Assembly (NCBI GenBank): GCA_964581605.1
Contig: CAZOPF010000033.1
Span: 1-51,916, forward strand
Reading direction: 5' to 3'
Length of the DNA: 51,916 nucleotides
DNA from: CAADGU01 sp964581605
Lineage (GTDB): Bacteria; Chloroflexota; Anaerolineae; Promineifilales; Promineifilaceae
Both the position numbers and the translations under genes were made by a program. Of this stretch, positions 26,993 to 34,485 are shown in pieces (within the stretch, counting starts at the first letter, position 1; every line of letters begins with the position of its first letter). The notes beneath the pieces were generated by a model. The model had not been told where the DNA came from. It did no database searches and saw only the letters and a program-made list of their open reading frames with translations.

Positions 26993-27553
26993 CTAAACGG
27001 CCGTTCGCCTGACCTTTTCGCCATAATACTCAATCATGCCCAGAATCATGAACGCGGCCGTTAAGGAGACAAAAAAGCCCGCATAAGAAATCAGCAATGG
27101 TAAATCATACGGAATAAGCGCCGGATTTCCCCGGAAGATTTCTTGGGCGGTGGTTATATCGGCTACCGTTTCATAAGCAATCAGGTAAAGGATCAGAGAG
27201 AAAATCCCTACGGCAAAACAACGTAAAGCACGCCGCTGCATCATTTTTCGTTGGCGAGGCCGAAACCGTTCCCGGTGGCTCACTAACCAGAACATGACAA
27301 AGATGATCAGTAGCGTGGTGATCGTGATCACCATTACGGGCTTGAAATAGCCAAACCCACGCATGTAGTCATCCGTGTGCCAACGATATTCCACGGGAAT
27401 GAGGCTGAGGAAGGCAGCCGATAAGGGGAAAAACAGCGTAACACCGGCCAATATCCCCCATAAACTGTGCAGAAAATCGAACAAATCTTGCAGCTCTTCC
27501 AGAAAGGTCATCTCTGCTGCCGGATTTTCTTTTTCATCCACTGTGGATGTCAT
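26993..27553 (-). CDS. Four-helix membrane protein, unknown
   Basis: 186 residues. A soluble N-terminal stretch (MTSTVDEKENPAAEMTFLEE) is followed by four hydrophobic segments: around 30-53, 72-93 (VMVITITTLLIIFVMFWLV), 108-130 and 148-172. A very basic loop (SHRERFRPRQRKMMQRRALR) sits between the second and third. I do not recognise a family. The start has GGAGGT ahead of ATG 27553, a strong ribosome binding site. It lies exactly between the two halves of the split sensor kinase. Confidence 0.75.
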   Translation of the reverse strand: MTSTVDEKENPAAEMTFLEELQDLFDFLHSLWGILAGVTLFFPLSAAFLSLIPVEYRWHTDDYMRGFGYFKPVMVITITTLLIIFVMFWLVSHRERFRPRQRKMMQRRALRCFAVGIFSLILYLIAYETVADITTAQEIFRGNPALIPYDLPLLISYAGFFVSLTAAFMILGMIEYYGEKVRRTAV

Positions 27554-27637
27554 GGCATTACCTCCTGATATGGTTGAATAAATCTTAAGAAGCCAAATCG
27601 TTTGCGGTCAAGGTCGGAAACAGGCATTTGTGGCCTG

Positions 27638-28873
27638 TTATACTCGCCATAAATCTTTGCGCCAGACCGCCCAGGCCAATGCACCCGGCAGCAAGAGCCA
27701 GAGCAGCAGGTAGGGACCAAAGGCAAAGGCGGTCTGCATAACCAGCCGCGGACTCACCCGCGCCTGCCATTCTGGAAAGAGCAGCACGAACAGCCAGAGC
27801 AGGCAAAACCCAATCAGCAGCCCGGCCAGTGTCCAAACGACGAGGCGTGTGGCCTCTTGTTGGGCGTTGGTCGCTGACTGATAACGCTTGAACTGGGTGA
27901 TCAACAGGGTGAGGATAACGGCCGTGCCCAACCCCACCTGCACCCATGGCGGCCACCAAACCGGGGCCAGGAACCACAGGCTGGCCCAGAGAGTGGTTAC
28001 GATGAGGAACGGCCGTGCCCAACCCGGCACGAATTTGCCATCCGGGAACCAGCACCACAGCCAGGCAAACGCCACCAGACCAACAACCATTCTTACCAGC
28101 CCGGTGAACAACGCCCCGTTGTTAAAAAAGGCAGCCGCAAAAAGCAGCAAGCACACGGCCGTAAACCGGGCCATCCACTGTTCAGCCTGCCAGAAGACCA
28201 GCCAGAGCAGCAAGATATAGGTCAACAGAATGACGGCCGTCAGGCCGGTGTGTGCGCTATGGGCATCGGTAATGTTCCATTGCCGGTAGCGGATCAGATC
28301 ATTTACTGCTGTGGGCAGGGGCAGTGAACCACTCATCAGGGTGGTGGCGTTGAGAAAAAGCAGGACGGCCGTGCCGCCAAACAACAGCAGCCAGCCAATG
28401 TGAACGGCATGGGGGGCGCTGGTATGGGTACGGCCGTGCAGCCATTCCGTCATAACCCCCAACGTCACCCCATACACCAAAGGCACAGGCGCAAACAAGA
28501 GAAAACCGGTAAGGGGTGAAACCAATGCCAGCTCTCCCCCAGGTTCAGCCAGGAAAAATGGGGGTACCAGAAACACCAACAGCAAAACAAGGCCATAAAG
28601 AGCGCCCAACCAACGCCGGGACAAGGGCGCCCATCGTGACAAAGCTAAAAAGAGCAACCCAAATGGAATCCCCATCACCACCCCGATGAGCAAAATAGCC
28701 ATCGTGCCGCTGACGGTAAAACTGGGTGACAATCCAGCAGCCAGGGCAATGGCCCGCATGGAAAACCGGGCCATTATCCCGGCCACCAAACCCGCCACCA
28801 GACCGGCGCTAACGCCTACGGTGATATTGTTCAGATTGACTGCTTCATGCCCCTTCCAGGATAGGATGCTCAT
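27638..28873 (-). CDS. Multi-pass membrane protein, sensor half of a split histidine kinase
   Basis: 411 residues with around ten hydrophobic helices. The C-terminal half parallels the sensor region of the intact kinase at 22896: WCWFPDGKFVPGWA matches YLFPNGRFVPRW, and KRYQSATNAQQEATRLVVW matches DRYEHTADPVQKQQVKW. It stops at AWAVWRKDLWRV, the place where the intact kinase continues RYRLWDIDRL. The kinase-like remainder is the gene at 26088. ATG 28873 is preferred over 28885 because GGAGGG lies just upstream of it. It may be a stand-alone sensor or the relic of a broken gene. Confidence 0.75.
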   Translation of the reverse strand: MSILSWKGHEAVNLNNITVGVSAGLVAGLVAGIMARFSMRAIALAAGLSPSFTVSGTMAILLIGVVMGIPFGLLFLALSRWAPLSRRWLGALYGLVLLLVFLVPPFFLAEPGGELALVSPLTGFLLFAPVPLVYGVTLGVMTEWLHGRTHTSAPHAVHIGWLLLFGGTAVLLFLNATTLMSGSLPLPTAVNDLIRYRQWNITDAHSAHTGLTAVILLTYILLLWLVFWQAEQWMARFTAVCLLLFAAAFFNNGALFTGLVRMVVGLVAFAWLWCWFPDGKFVPGWARPFLIVTTLWASLWFLAPVWWPPWVQVGLGTAVILTLLITQFKRYQSATNAQQEATRLVVWTLAGLLIGFCLLWLFVLLFPEWQARVSPRLVMQTAFAFGPYLLLWLLLPGALAWAVWRKDLWRV

Positions 28874-28894
28874 GATGCCCTCCATGCAATCAGG

Positions 28895-29497
28895 TTAGAT
28901 AGCAACGGCCGTTTCCTGCCGCAGTAGCCACATCATCCCCAGCCCCGTGACACTACCCACAAACAAACCCATCACCCCAATCATCCATTCCCGTCCTTCA
29001 CCGCTCAAGTAAACAATGATGGCAGCGGCAAGCAGATAGCCTGTCACATTAATCAACGGCCAGAGTGTGGCCGATAGGCCCTGCTGCTTGAGCAAATGCC
29101 ACTGCACCAAACCCATCGGCAGCCCTAAAGTCAGCCCCAAAAACAGGGCCGATACAATCGCAGGAACCTGCTCAAACACGTTAGACATCAGGGCGACGCC
29201 ACCGCTCATCACAACGGCCGTCACCAGCACACTGTATCCAATCCAGCGCCAGGCCGAAATGCCTTTGCTGCGCAGTAATAGACCTGGCCCCAACGTGCCA
29301 CCTAAAGCGAAAAACGCACCAAACAAGATGCCCGCCACCATCACGCCCAACAGTTCATTGCTTGTTTCGGCCACTGCTTCCCCTGCCCACCACATAGATC
29401 CATAAGCCATCATGCCGAAAACGGCCGTGCCAATGGCACAACTCACCACCCACTGCCAACCAAACCTCCAATCCAACTGCGTTTGTCTTTCGTTCAC
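28895..29497 (-). CDS. Six-helix membrane protein, unknown
   Basis: 200 residues from GTG 29497, which has AAGGAG seven bases upstream. An upstream in-frame extension would be encoded by a palindromic repeat and is rejected. Hydrophobic segments alternate with short loops, with Gly-rich helices such as GVMVAGILFGAFFALGG and LFLGLTLGLPMGLVQW, and a C-terminal helix pair. I do not recognise a family. It lies 21 nt before the start of the membrane sensor half, so the two are likely co-transcribed. Confidence 0.72.
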   Translation of the reverse strand: MNERQTQLDWRFGWQWVVSCAIGTAVFGMMAYGSMWWAGEAVAETSNELLGVMVAGILFGAFFALGGTLGPGLLLRSKGISAWRWIGYSVLVTAVVMSGGVALMSNVFEQVPAIVSALFLGLTLGLPMGLVQWHLLKQQGLSATLWPLINVTGYLLAAAIIVYLSGEGREWMIGVMGLFVGSVTGLGMMWLLRQETAVAI

Positions 29498-29514
29498 GGT
29501 TATCTCCTTAAGAT

Positions 29515-29547
29515 AGAAACCCGGTTTCCCTGTGAAACCGGGTTTCT
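29515..29547. repeat. Perfect 14-bp-arm hairpin
   Basis: AGAAACCCGGTTTC and GAAACCGGGTTTCT around a 5-nt loop, between sodC and the next gene. It may shield the sodC 3' end; there is no T-run for intrinsic termination. Confidence 0.82.
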
Positions 29548-29552
29548 GACGT

Positions 29553-30122
29553 TTAATTTGTCTCAATTACACCGCAGGCCAGCCGCCCGCCAGCGTCGCC
29601 GGTGTTTAACGTGGTCTGGTCTGGCGCAGGCGCGTAACGGGTGGGAATGTTGGCGTAATTGTCCGGGCTGGCGTGGACGATGATGGCGCTGCCGTCAGCG
29701 TCGAACAGTTCGGCCACAGTGAAGCGGTCTGTCTTGAATTGGGCGACGGCCGTGCCATCCCCATTCACCAACAACACCGGCATATCGGCGGCATGGTGCG
29801 GATGGTTGTGGCCGTCCACATTGTAATGGCCGCCCGCCGACGTGAAATCGGGCGCGACGCAGTTGCCCACGGCATGGACATGGAAGCCATGAAAACCCGG
29901 CGGCAAATTGCTCACATCCACGCGCACCTCGGTCATCGTTCGCTTGAGAATCAACCGCACCTGGCCGATCTGATTGCCACCGCTGTCATGCAGCCGGGCC
30001 ACCGCCACCACGTTGGCCTGCGCCGAGACTTGCATCACCCCCACCCCCAACAGGGCCAATAAAAGGGCCGCACCCAGGATGATCCAGAGGCGACGGCCGT
30101 TAACCATAGAAAAAGTGTTCAT
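29553..30122 (-). CDS. sodC: Cu/Zn superoxide dismutase, exported
   Basis: 189 residues. An N-terminal signal/anchor (LWIILGAALLLALLGVGVM) with an AQA-type cleavage site at ~34-36 is followed by the SodC fold. GFHGFHVHAVGNC provides His78/81/83 and the disulfide Cys88. AGGHYN provides bridging His99, HNHPHHAADMP the zinc ligands, and GGRLACGVI the second Cys. It would remove superoxide outside the cytoplasmic membrane. ATG 30122 is preceded by GGAGGA at good spacing. The copper His near the C-terminus is in IIVHASPDN. Confidence 0.94.
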   Translation of the reverse strand: MNTFSMVNGRRLWIILGAALLLALLGVGVMQVSAQANVVAVARLHDSGGNQIGQVRLILKRTMTEVRVDVSNLPPGFHGFHVHAVGNCVAPDFTSAGGHYNVDGHNHPHHAADMPVLLVNGDGTAVAQFKTDRFTVAELFDADGSAIIVHASPDNYANIPTRYAPAPDQTTLNTGDAGGRLACGVIETN

Positions 30123-30147
30123 CTGCTATTCCTCCACTGTCTGGCCC

Positions 30148-30189
30148 GTCGTAACGGCTTTAGCCGGTTCTCCGGCTGGCCGTTACGAC
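30148..30189. repeat. Hairpin upstream of sodC
   Basis: GTCGTAACGGC (30148-30158) and GCCGTTACGAC (30179-30189) enclose an inner AGCCGG/CCGGCT stem. It lies in the divergent region between sodC and crtB. A 14-bp perfect palindrome built on the ACGGCCGT octamer (GGGACGGCCGTCCC) follows at 30248-30261. Confidence 0.7.
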
Positions 30190-30320
30190 AAACCGCAAAC
30201 AATACAATTCTGGGGGCACCATAGCAGGAAGCGCGTCCCGCTGTCATGGGACGGCCGTCCCGACTTTGCCAGGAGAATTGCCCAATTCTGCAACACGATG
30301 CGGTAGTGAACGTAAAATAA

Positions 30321-30336
30321 TGTGATAGATTTCACA
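30321..30336. promoter_or_regulatory. CRP/FNR-type binding site upstream of crtB
   Basis: TGTGA-TAGATT-TCACA matches the CRP half-site consensus perfectly, 53 nt before the crtB start codon. CRP/FNR-type proteins control crtB in Thermus, so carotenoid regulation is plausible. TAAAAT at 30313-30318 could be an adjacent -10 element. Confidence 0.65.
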
Positions 30337-30388
30337 ATCATCATGTTTCCACTCTCGAAATAAGTTCATCAGACATGAGGCGAAATAA

Positions 30389-31411
30389 ATGTCCCCAACA
30401 GTAGCTTCTTATCAGTTCATGCTGGCCCAAACCAGGCCAGCGCTAACAATTCCTTCAGAGCAACAGTTAGTCACCACCGCTTCTAGTGCAGTTCAGGCCG
30501 CAGCCATCACCAAAGCGGCCAGCAGCCAGACCTATTACACCATTCGTTACCTGGTGGATCGGCCGTTGGTGGCTGATGCGTATCGCGCTTACGCTTATTT
30601 CCGTTGGGTAGATGATAGGGTGGATGAAGGCTGTACCTCTCCCCTTGATCAGATGGCTTTCTTGGAGCGGCAGCAGGCAATTATATCTGGCTGCTACCAG
30701 GGCCATGGGTTAAGCGGTTTGTGCCCCCAGGAGCAAATGGTGGCCGACCTCATTCATGGGGATCAGGAGCCAGCCAGTGGTTTGCGCACCTATATCGAGC
30801 AAATGATGGCCGTGATGGCTTTTGACGCCAGTCGTAAAGGGCGGCTGATGGCGGAATCCGAATTGGACGGTTACACACGGGTGCTGGCAACGGCCGTGAC
30901 CGAAGCCCTGCACCACTTTATCGGCCATGATGACGTATGCCCGCCGGACGAGGCCCGCTATTTGGCGGTGACGGGGGCGCATATTACTCATATGCTACGA
31001 GATATGGTGGAGGATACGGCCGTTGGTTTTTTCAACATTCCCCGTGAGTTTCTGGAAGCACACGGCCTGGCTCCCACCGACATTCATCATCCCGCCTGCC
31101 GCGACTGGGTGCAAAGCCGGGCACAGTTAGCCCGACGCCATTTTGCCGCCGGGCGGAAACATCTGGCGCAGATGCACAATCGCCGCCGCCGTCTGGCCGG
31201 TTTTGCCTACATCAGCCGCTTTGAACTGGTGCTGGACGCTATTGAAAAAGATAACTACGTCCTCCGACCCGATTACCCCGAACGCAAGAGCAAAAAGGCG
31301 GCGCTAAAAATGGGATGGACGGCCGTGAGCCAATCACTCGACAGTGTGGCTCGATTTTCCAAATCGGGCCGCGATTTAGAAAATCGCTCTGCGGCGGAGG
31401 CCACACGATGA
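30389..31411 (+). CDS. crtB: Phytoene/squalene synthase family protein
   Basis: 340 residues. The two Asp-rich motifs that bind diphosphate through Mg2+ are present: DDRVDE (Asp75, Asp76, Asp79) and RDMVED (Asp205, Asp209). The first lies in the usual YAYFRWVDD context. The enzyme condenses two prenyl diphosphates head to head, most likely GGPP to phytoene, given the desaturase that follows. Start ATG 30389 has GAGG eight bases upstream. The C-terminal ~20 residues (VARFSKSGRDLENRSAAEA) are encoded by a copy of the AAATCG hairpin and are probably a repeat-derived extension. The stop overlaps the crtI start (ATGA). Confidence 0.88.
   Translation: MSPTVASYQFMLAQTRPALTIPSEQQLVTTASSAVQAAAITKAASSQTYYTIRYLVDRPLVADAYRAYAYFRWVDDRVDEGCTSPLDQMAFLERQQAIISGCYQGHGLSGLCPQEQMVADLIHGDQEPASGLRTYIEQMMAVMAFDASRKGRLMAESELDGYTRVLATAVTEALHHFIGHDDVCPPDEARYLAVTGAHITHMLRDMVEDTAVGFFNIPREFLEAHGLAPTDIHHPACRDWVQSRAQLARRHFAAGRKHLAQMHNRRRRLAGFAYISRFELVLDAIEKDNYVLRPDYPERKSKKAALKMGWTAVSQSLDSVARFSKSGRDLENRSAAEATR
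31352..31386. repeat. Hairpin repeat, AAATCG family, copy 2 (in crtB)
   Basis: CGATTTTCCAAATCG and CGATTTAGAAAATCG pair with one mismatch. The element lies in frame inside the 3' end of crtB. The left arm is identical to that at 394-408. Confidence 0.85.
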
Positions 31412-32901
31412 ATGTTCAAAGTACGCCCACTGTTCTTGTCATTGGTGCGGGCATTGGCGGCATTGCCACCGCCACCCACCTGGCCCAAAAAGGGCTGCAT
31501 GTGACCATTGTGGAAAAGAATGCCCGTCCCGGCGGCCGTTGTGACAGGTTTACGCGGGAGGGCCACCATTTTGATGCCGGGCCAACCCTGCTGGTCATGC
31601 CATTGGTGTATGAGGCGGAGTTTGCCACCCTGGGCGCATCGGCCGCTGAGATGTTGGCCTGGCAGCGGGTAGACCCCACCTATCATCTGGTCTTTGATGA
31701 CAACAGCCGCCTGACGCTCACTTCAGACATGAAGCGGATGCAAGAACAGTTGGAACAAATAGAACCGGGTAGTTTTGGCGGCTTCCTGCGCTATCTGGAT
31801 GAGGGGCATCGCCATTATCACCTGGCGATGGAGAAGTTGGTAAACCGGGACTTTCGCCGGGCGACTGAGTTCTTTTCGCTGGTTAACCTGCCGCTGCTAT
31901 ACCAGATCAAGCCCCTGGCAAAACATTACGATCATATGTCCCGCTACTTTGAGCAGCCCCGCCTGAAAGCAGCCTTTACCTTTCAGGATGTGTACATGGG
32001 GTTGAGTCCCTTTGAAGCGCCGGCTACGTTTTCCATGATGCCCTACACGGAACTGGCGCATGGGGTCTGGTATCCCAAAGGGGGCATGTATTGCATTGTG
32101 GAGTCACTGGTGGAGTTGGCGCAGGCGGCGGGGGTGGAATTTGTGTATGGCACGGCCGTAAGCCAGATTACTACGCAGGGTAGCAGGGTGAAAGGGGTGG
32201 TGTTGGACGACGGCCGTACTCTGAAGGCTGATGCAGTGGTCGCCAATGCCGACCTGCCCTATGTCTACCAACATCTGCTGCCGCCTGACGGCATGGTGGA
32301 CAAAATGAAACAGAAGCGGTACTCCTGCTCCGTCATCAGCTTCTTTTGGGGGGTAGACAAAAGTTACCCAGAACTGCCGCCCCATACCCTTTTTCTGGCT
32401 GATGATTACCGGGACAACTTCGATAGCATCATTGACGACCTGACGCTACCCCGAAACCCCAGCCTCTATATCCATGCCCCGGCCAGGCTGGACGCGGCCA
32501 TGGCCCCGCCCGGCCAGGACACCATCATCGCCATTGTGCCTGTCGGCCATCTGGATGAGACAGGTGAGCAAGATTGGCCTGCTATTCGTGCCCAGGCGCG
32601 GCAGGTGGTGTTTGAACGCCTTTCTCGTTTGGGCATAGCCGATTTGCCCGCGCATATCAAGTTTGAGACAAACTACACGCCGCTCTCTTGGCGTAAACGG
32701 TATAACCTGACCAAAGGGGCCACGCACGGATTGGGCCACAACCTGACGCAACTGGGCTATCTGCGGCCGCATAACCGGGATGCGCATTTTCACAATCTCT
32801 ACTTTGTGGGGGCCAGCACCCACCCCGGCACAGGTGTGCCCACGGCCCTGGTATCAGCCCGGCATACGGCCGTGCGGTTGTTAGAAGAGATGGAGATTTG
32901 A
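31408..32901 (+). CDS. crtI: Phytoene desaturase family carotenoid oxidoreductase
   Basis: 497 residues. The N-terminal FAD-binding motif VLVIGAGIGGIATATHLAQ is followed by VEKNARPGGRCDRF and FDAGPTLLVMP, characteristic of CrtI-type desaturases. MPYTELAHGVWYPKGGMY occurs mid-protein, and the C-terminal FAD motif is NLYFVGASTHPGTGVP. It inserts double bonds into phytoene at the membrane. The number of desaturation steps cannot be read from sequence. It is translationally coupled to crtB, and together they form a minimal carotenoid operon. The stop is at the edge of a GAGATTA repeat. Confidence 0.9.
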   Translation: MNVQSTPTVLVIGAGIGGIATATHLAQKGLHVTIVEKNARPGGRCDRFTREGHHFDAGPTLLVMPLVYEAEFATLGASAAEMLAWQRVDPTYHLVFDDNSRLTLTSDMKRMQEQLEQIEPGSFGGFLRYLDEGHRHYHLAMEKLVNRDFRRATEFFSLVNLPLLYQIKPLAKHYDHMSRYFEQPRLKAAFTFQDVYMGLSPFEAPATFSMMPYTELAHGVWYPKGGMYCIVESLVELAQAAGVEFVYGTAVSQITTQGSRVKGVVLDDGRTLKADAVVANADLPYVYQHLLPPDGMVDKMKQKRYSCSVISFFWGVDKSYPELPPHTLFLADDYRDNFDSIIDDLTLPRNPSLYIHAPARLDAAMAPPGQDTIIAIVPVGHLDETGEQDWPAIRAQARQVVFERLSRLGIADLPAHIKFETNYTPLSWRKRYNLTKGATHGLGHNLTQLGYLRPHNRDAHFHNLYFVGASTHPGTGVPTALVSARHTAVRLLEEMEI

Positions 32902-32945
32902 GATGGCGAGATTACCCACTCTCTCATCTCCCACTCTCTAATCCC
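32893..32945. repeat. GAGATTA/CTCTAATC repeat hairpin
   Basis: GAGATTTGAGATGGCGAG units are followed by CTCTCATCTCCCACTCTC units in inverted orientation. The cluster lies between convergent crtI and the gene at 32938, holds the stop of the latter (TAG 32940-32938) and abuts that of crtI. Confidence 0.75.
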
Positions 32946-33801
32946 CTTCTCCCAAATACCATGTTTCCTCACTCTCAAACACCCAGAGGTGGCTGGAACT
33001 GGCGACCGGAGCCAGCCGCAGTGGTTCCGGCCATTGTACCGACTGCCAGCCCTTTTCCGTCAAGACTAATGGTTGAAACCCCCTATTCATCAGTCGTACT
33101 ACTCGTGGCAGGGTGATCATCTCATCTGGGGCGGCGTCAGCCTGCTGTAAGTGGGGTGGCCCCTCGGCCTCTGTTACCCCGCCAAGGTAACAGGCAAAAA
33201 GGGCTTCTATTTCCAGTTCATTGGTGGCATTTACGAAGCCCAGGTACTGTGTGGGCAAATCTTCAATGGAGAAGGGGGTGAAAGGGCCAACCAGATTGCG
33301 CGGCATTTGTCCTTGCCAGGCTTCAAAGCGCAGGCTCCAATCCATATAAATGCCCAGAGCGACGCCCACCTGGTCTGCTGACCTGACATCACCGGATACC
33401 AGATAGTGTGCTGTGTAACCCGTCAGACCCTCGCGCACCTGTTGTGAGAGGGAGACAATGCCCCCACCATTCCGGGCGGCCGTTTCAATCTCGGCTATTA
33501 ACTCCGCCGGATGGCCTGCCGCAAAGTGTGAGGTGTCAAACCAGCCATACATTTCGCTGTAGAGATAACGGGAATCTGGTAGTGGTGTTACCAGGCGTAG
33601 CTCCTGGCTGCTGTCTTCAGGGCAGTCAATGAAATAGGTGCGGGAGCGTGCGTCCCGGCTACCGGCCGCCGGCGTTCGATGAGCGTCGCGGGCGCTCAGT
33701 TGCCGGGTAACAAGCAACAAATTGACCAGTAAGCTAATTGTGACACTTGCTGCTAACAGGAATTTCCCCAACCGCCATAGAGCTATCCGTTTTTGGCTCA
33801 T
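32938..33801 (-). CDS. Membrane-anchored extracytoplasmic protein, unknown
   Basis: 287 residues. A basic N-terminus and one hydrophobic helix (FLLAASVTISLLVNLLLV, ~14-31) predict a signal anchor, with the rest outside. No known motif was seen; it is rich in aromatic and acidic residues (DSRYLYSEMYGWFDTSHF). A Cys pair is possible (Cys60, Cys~207). TACAAT at 33814-33809 lies 7 nt before the ATG and AAGGGG lies in between. The last codons are repeat-derived. Function unknown. Confidence 0.7.
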   Translation of the reverse strand: MSQKRIALWRLGKFLLAASVTISLLVNLLLVTRQLSARDAHRTPAAGSRDARSRTYFIDCPEDSSQELRLVTPLPDSRYLYSEMYGWFDTSHFAAGHPAELIAEIETAARNGGGIVSLSQQVREGLTGYTAHYLVSGDVRSADQVGVALGIYMDWSLRFEAWQGQMPRNLVGPFTPFSIEDLPTQYLGFVNATNELEIEALFACYLGGVTEAEGPPHLQQADAAPDEMITLPRVVRLMNRGFQPLVLTEKGWQSVQWPEPLRLAPVASSSHLWVFESEETWYLGEGD

Positions 33802-33808
33802 GCCCCTT

Positions 33809-33814
33809 ATTGTA
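33809..33814 (-). promoter_or_regulatory. -10 element close to start codon
   Basis: Minus-strand TACAAT is separated by 7 nt from the ATG at 33801, so the transcript would start at or just before the start codon. Confidence 0.4.
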
Positions 33815-33858
33815 TACGGAAAGGGGTATGGTTACTTGACGGCCGTACCGCCATAAAC

Positions 33859-33899
33859 AAAAAAGCCGTACCCTGGTCTACGATTTGCCAGGGCACGGC
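33859..33899 (-). terminator. Rho-independent terminator after small membrane protein gene
   Basis: On the minus strand GCCGTGCCCTGG pairs with CCAGGGTACGGC (one mismatch) and is followed by TTTTTTG. It follows the gene ending at 33927. The stem incorporates the ACGGCCGT octamer region. Confidence 0.82.
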
Positions 33900-33926
33900 C
33901 GTATCTGTTTTTTATAAGGGGGTGAA

Positions 33927-34304
33927 CTAAATCGCCGCCGGTGTTCGTATCAGGCGCATACTCAGCGCCACCCCGATCATCGCCCCAGCGGCCATACCAA
34001 TAGCGGCCGTAACGACCAAAACCAGCAAATTGCCTGTGCCAAACAGTTGGCCTACCGGCAGCGCCAACAACGGGCCAATGAGCAAACCAAACAATGCTCC
34101 GCCAAACACCAACAAAATGGAGCGCAGTTGCCAGCCACTTTCCAGACAGTGCAGTGTGCCACCCACGCAGCCCAACACACACCCGGCGATAAAGCCAACA
34201 TAGGCCAAAGTCAAACCACCAAAAAGGCCACCTATCAGGCTGCCCATTATCGCCCCGATCACACTTCCCATTCTTGCCTGGCTGATTGCCAATCTGTTGT
34301 CCAT
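33927..34304 (-). CDS. Small Gly-rich multi-helix membrane protein, unknown
   Basis: 125 residues, almost entirely hydrophobic and Gly-rich: IGAIMGSLIGGLFGGLTLAY, GFIAGCVLGCVGGTLHC, LLVFGGALFGLLIGPLLALP and LVLVVTAAIGMAAGAMIGVA suggest four membrane helices with small-residue packing. I do not recognise a family. It is followed by a good terminator, so it is probably a separate transcript. Confidence 0.68.
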   Translation of the reverse strand: MDNRLAISQARMGSVIGAIMGSLIGGLFGGLTLAYVGFIAGCVLGCVGGTLHCLESGWQLRSILLVFGGALFGLLIGPLLALPVGQLFGTGNLLVLVVTAAIGMAAGAMIGVALSMRLIRTPAAI

Positions 34305-34429
34305 GATGCCAAAACTCCCATCAATCCATGTTTGTAGTTGGCGATTGATCGCCTCTTGTGTCCGGTATCATTGTGCCGAAATTGGGCGGCAAAATAAATG
34401 GGAACTGCTGGTCAGTACGGCCGTCCTAT

Positions 34430-34485
34430 CCGGTAATCGGTGATCGGTAAGCGGCTATCAGTGAACCGATTACCGTTTACCGATG
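34430..34485. repeat. GGTAATCGGTGA repeat hairpin
   Basis: CGGTAATCGG (34431-34440) pairs with CCGATTACCG (34465-34474), with further units on both sides. It contains the TAA stop of the ABC-F gene (34472-34470) and codes its final residues VIGKR. Confidence 0.8.

Noticed and set aside
29498..29566. Longer N-terminus for the membrane protein ending at 28895
   Set aside because: The extra codons are encoded by a palindromic repeat, and GTG 29497 has AAGGAG at correct spacing.
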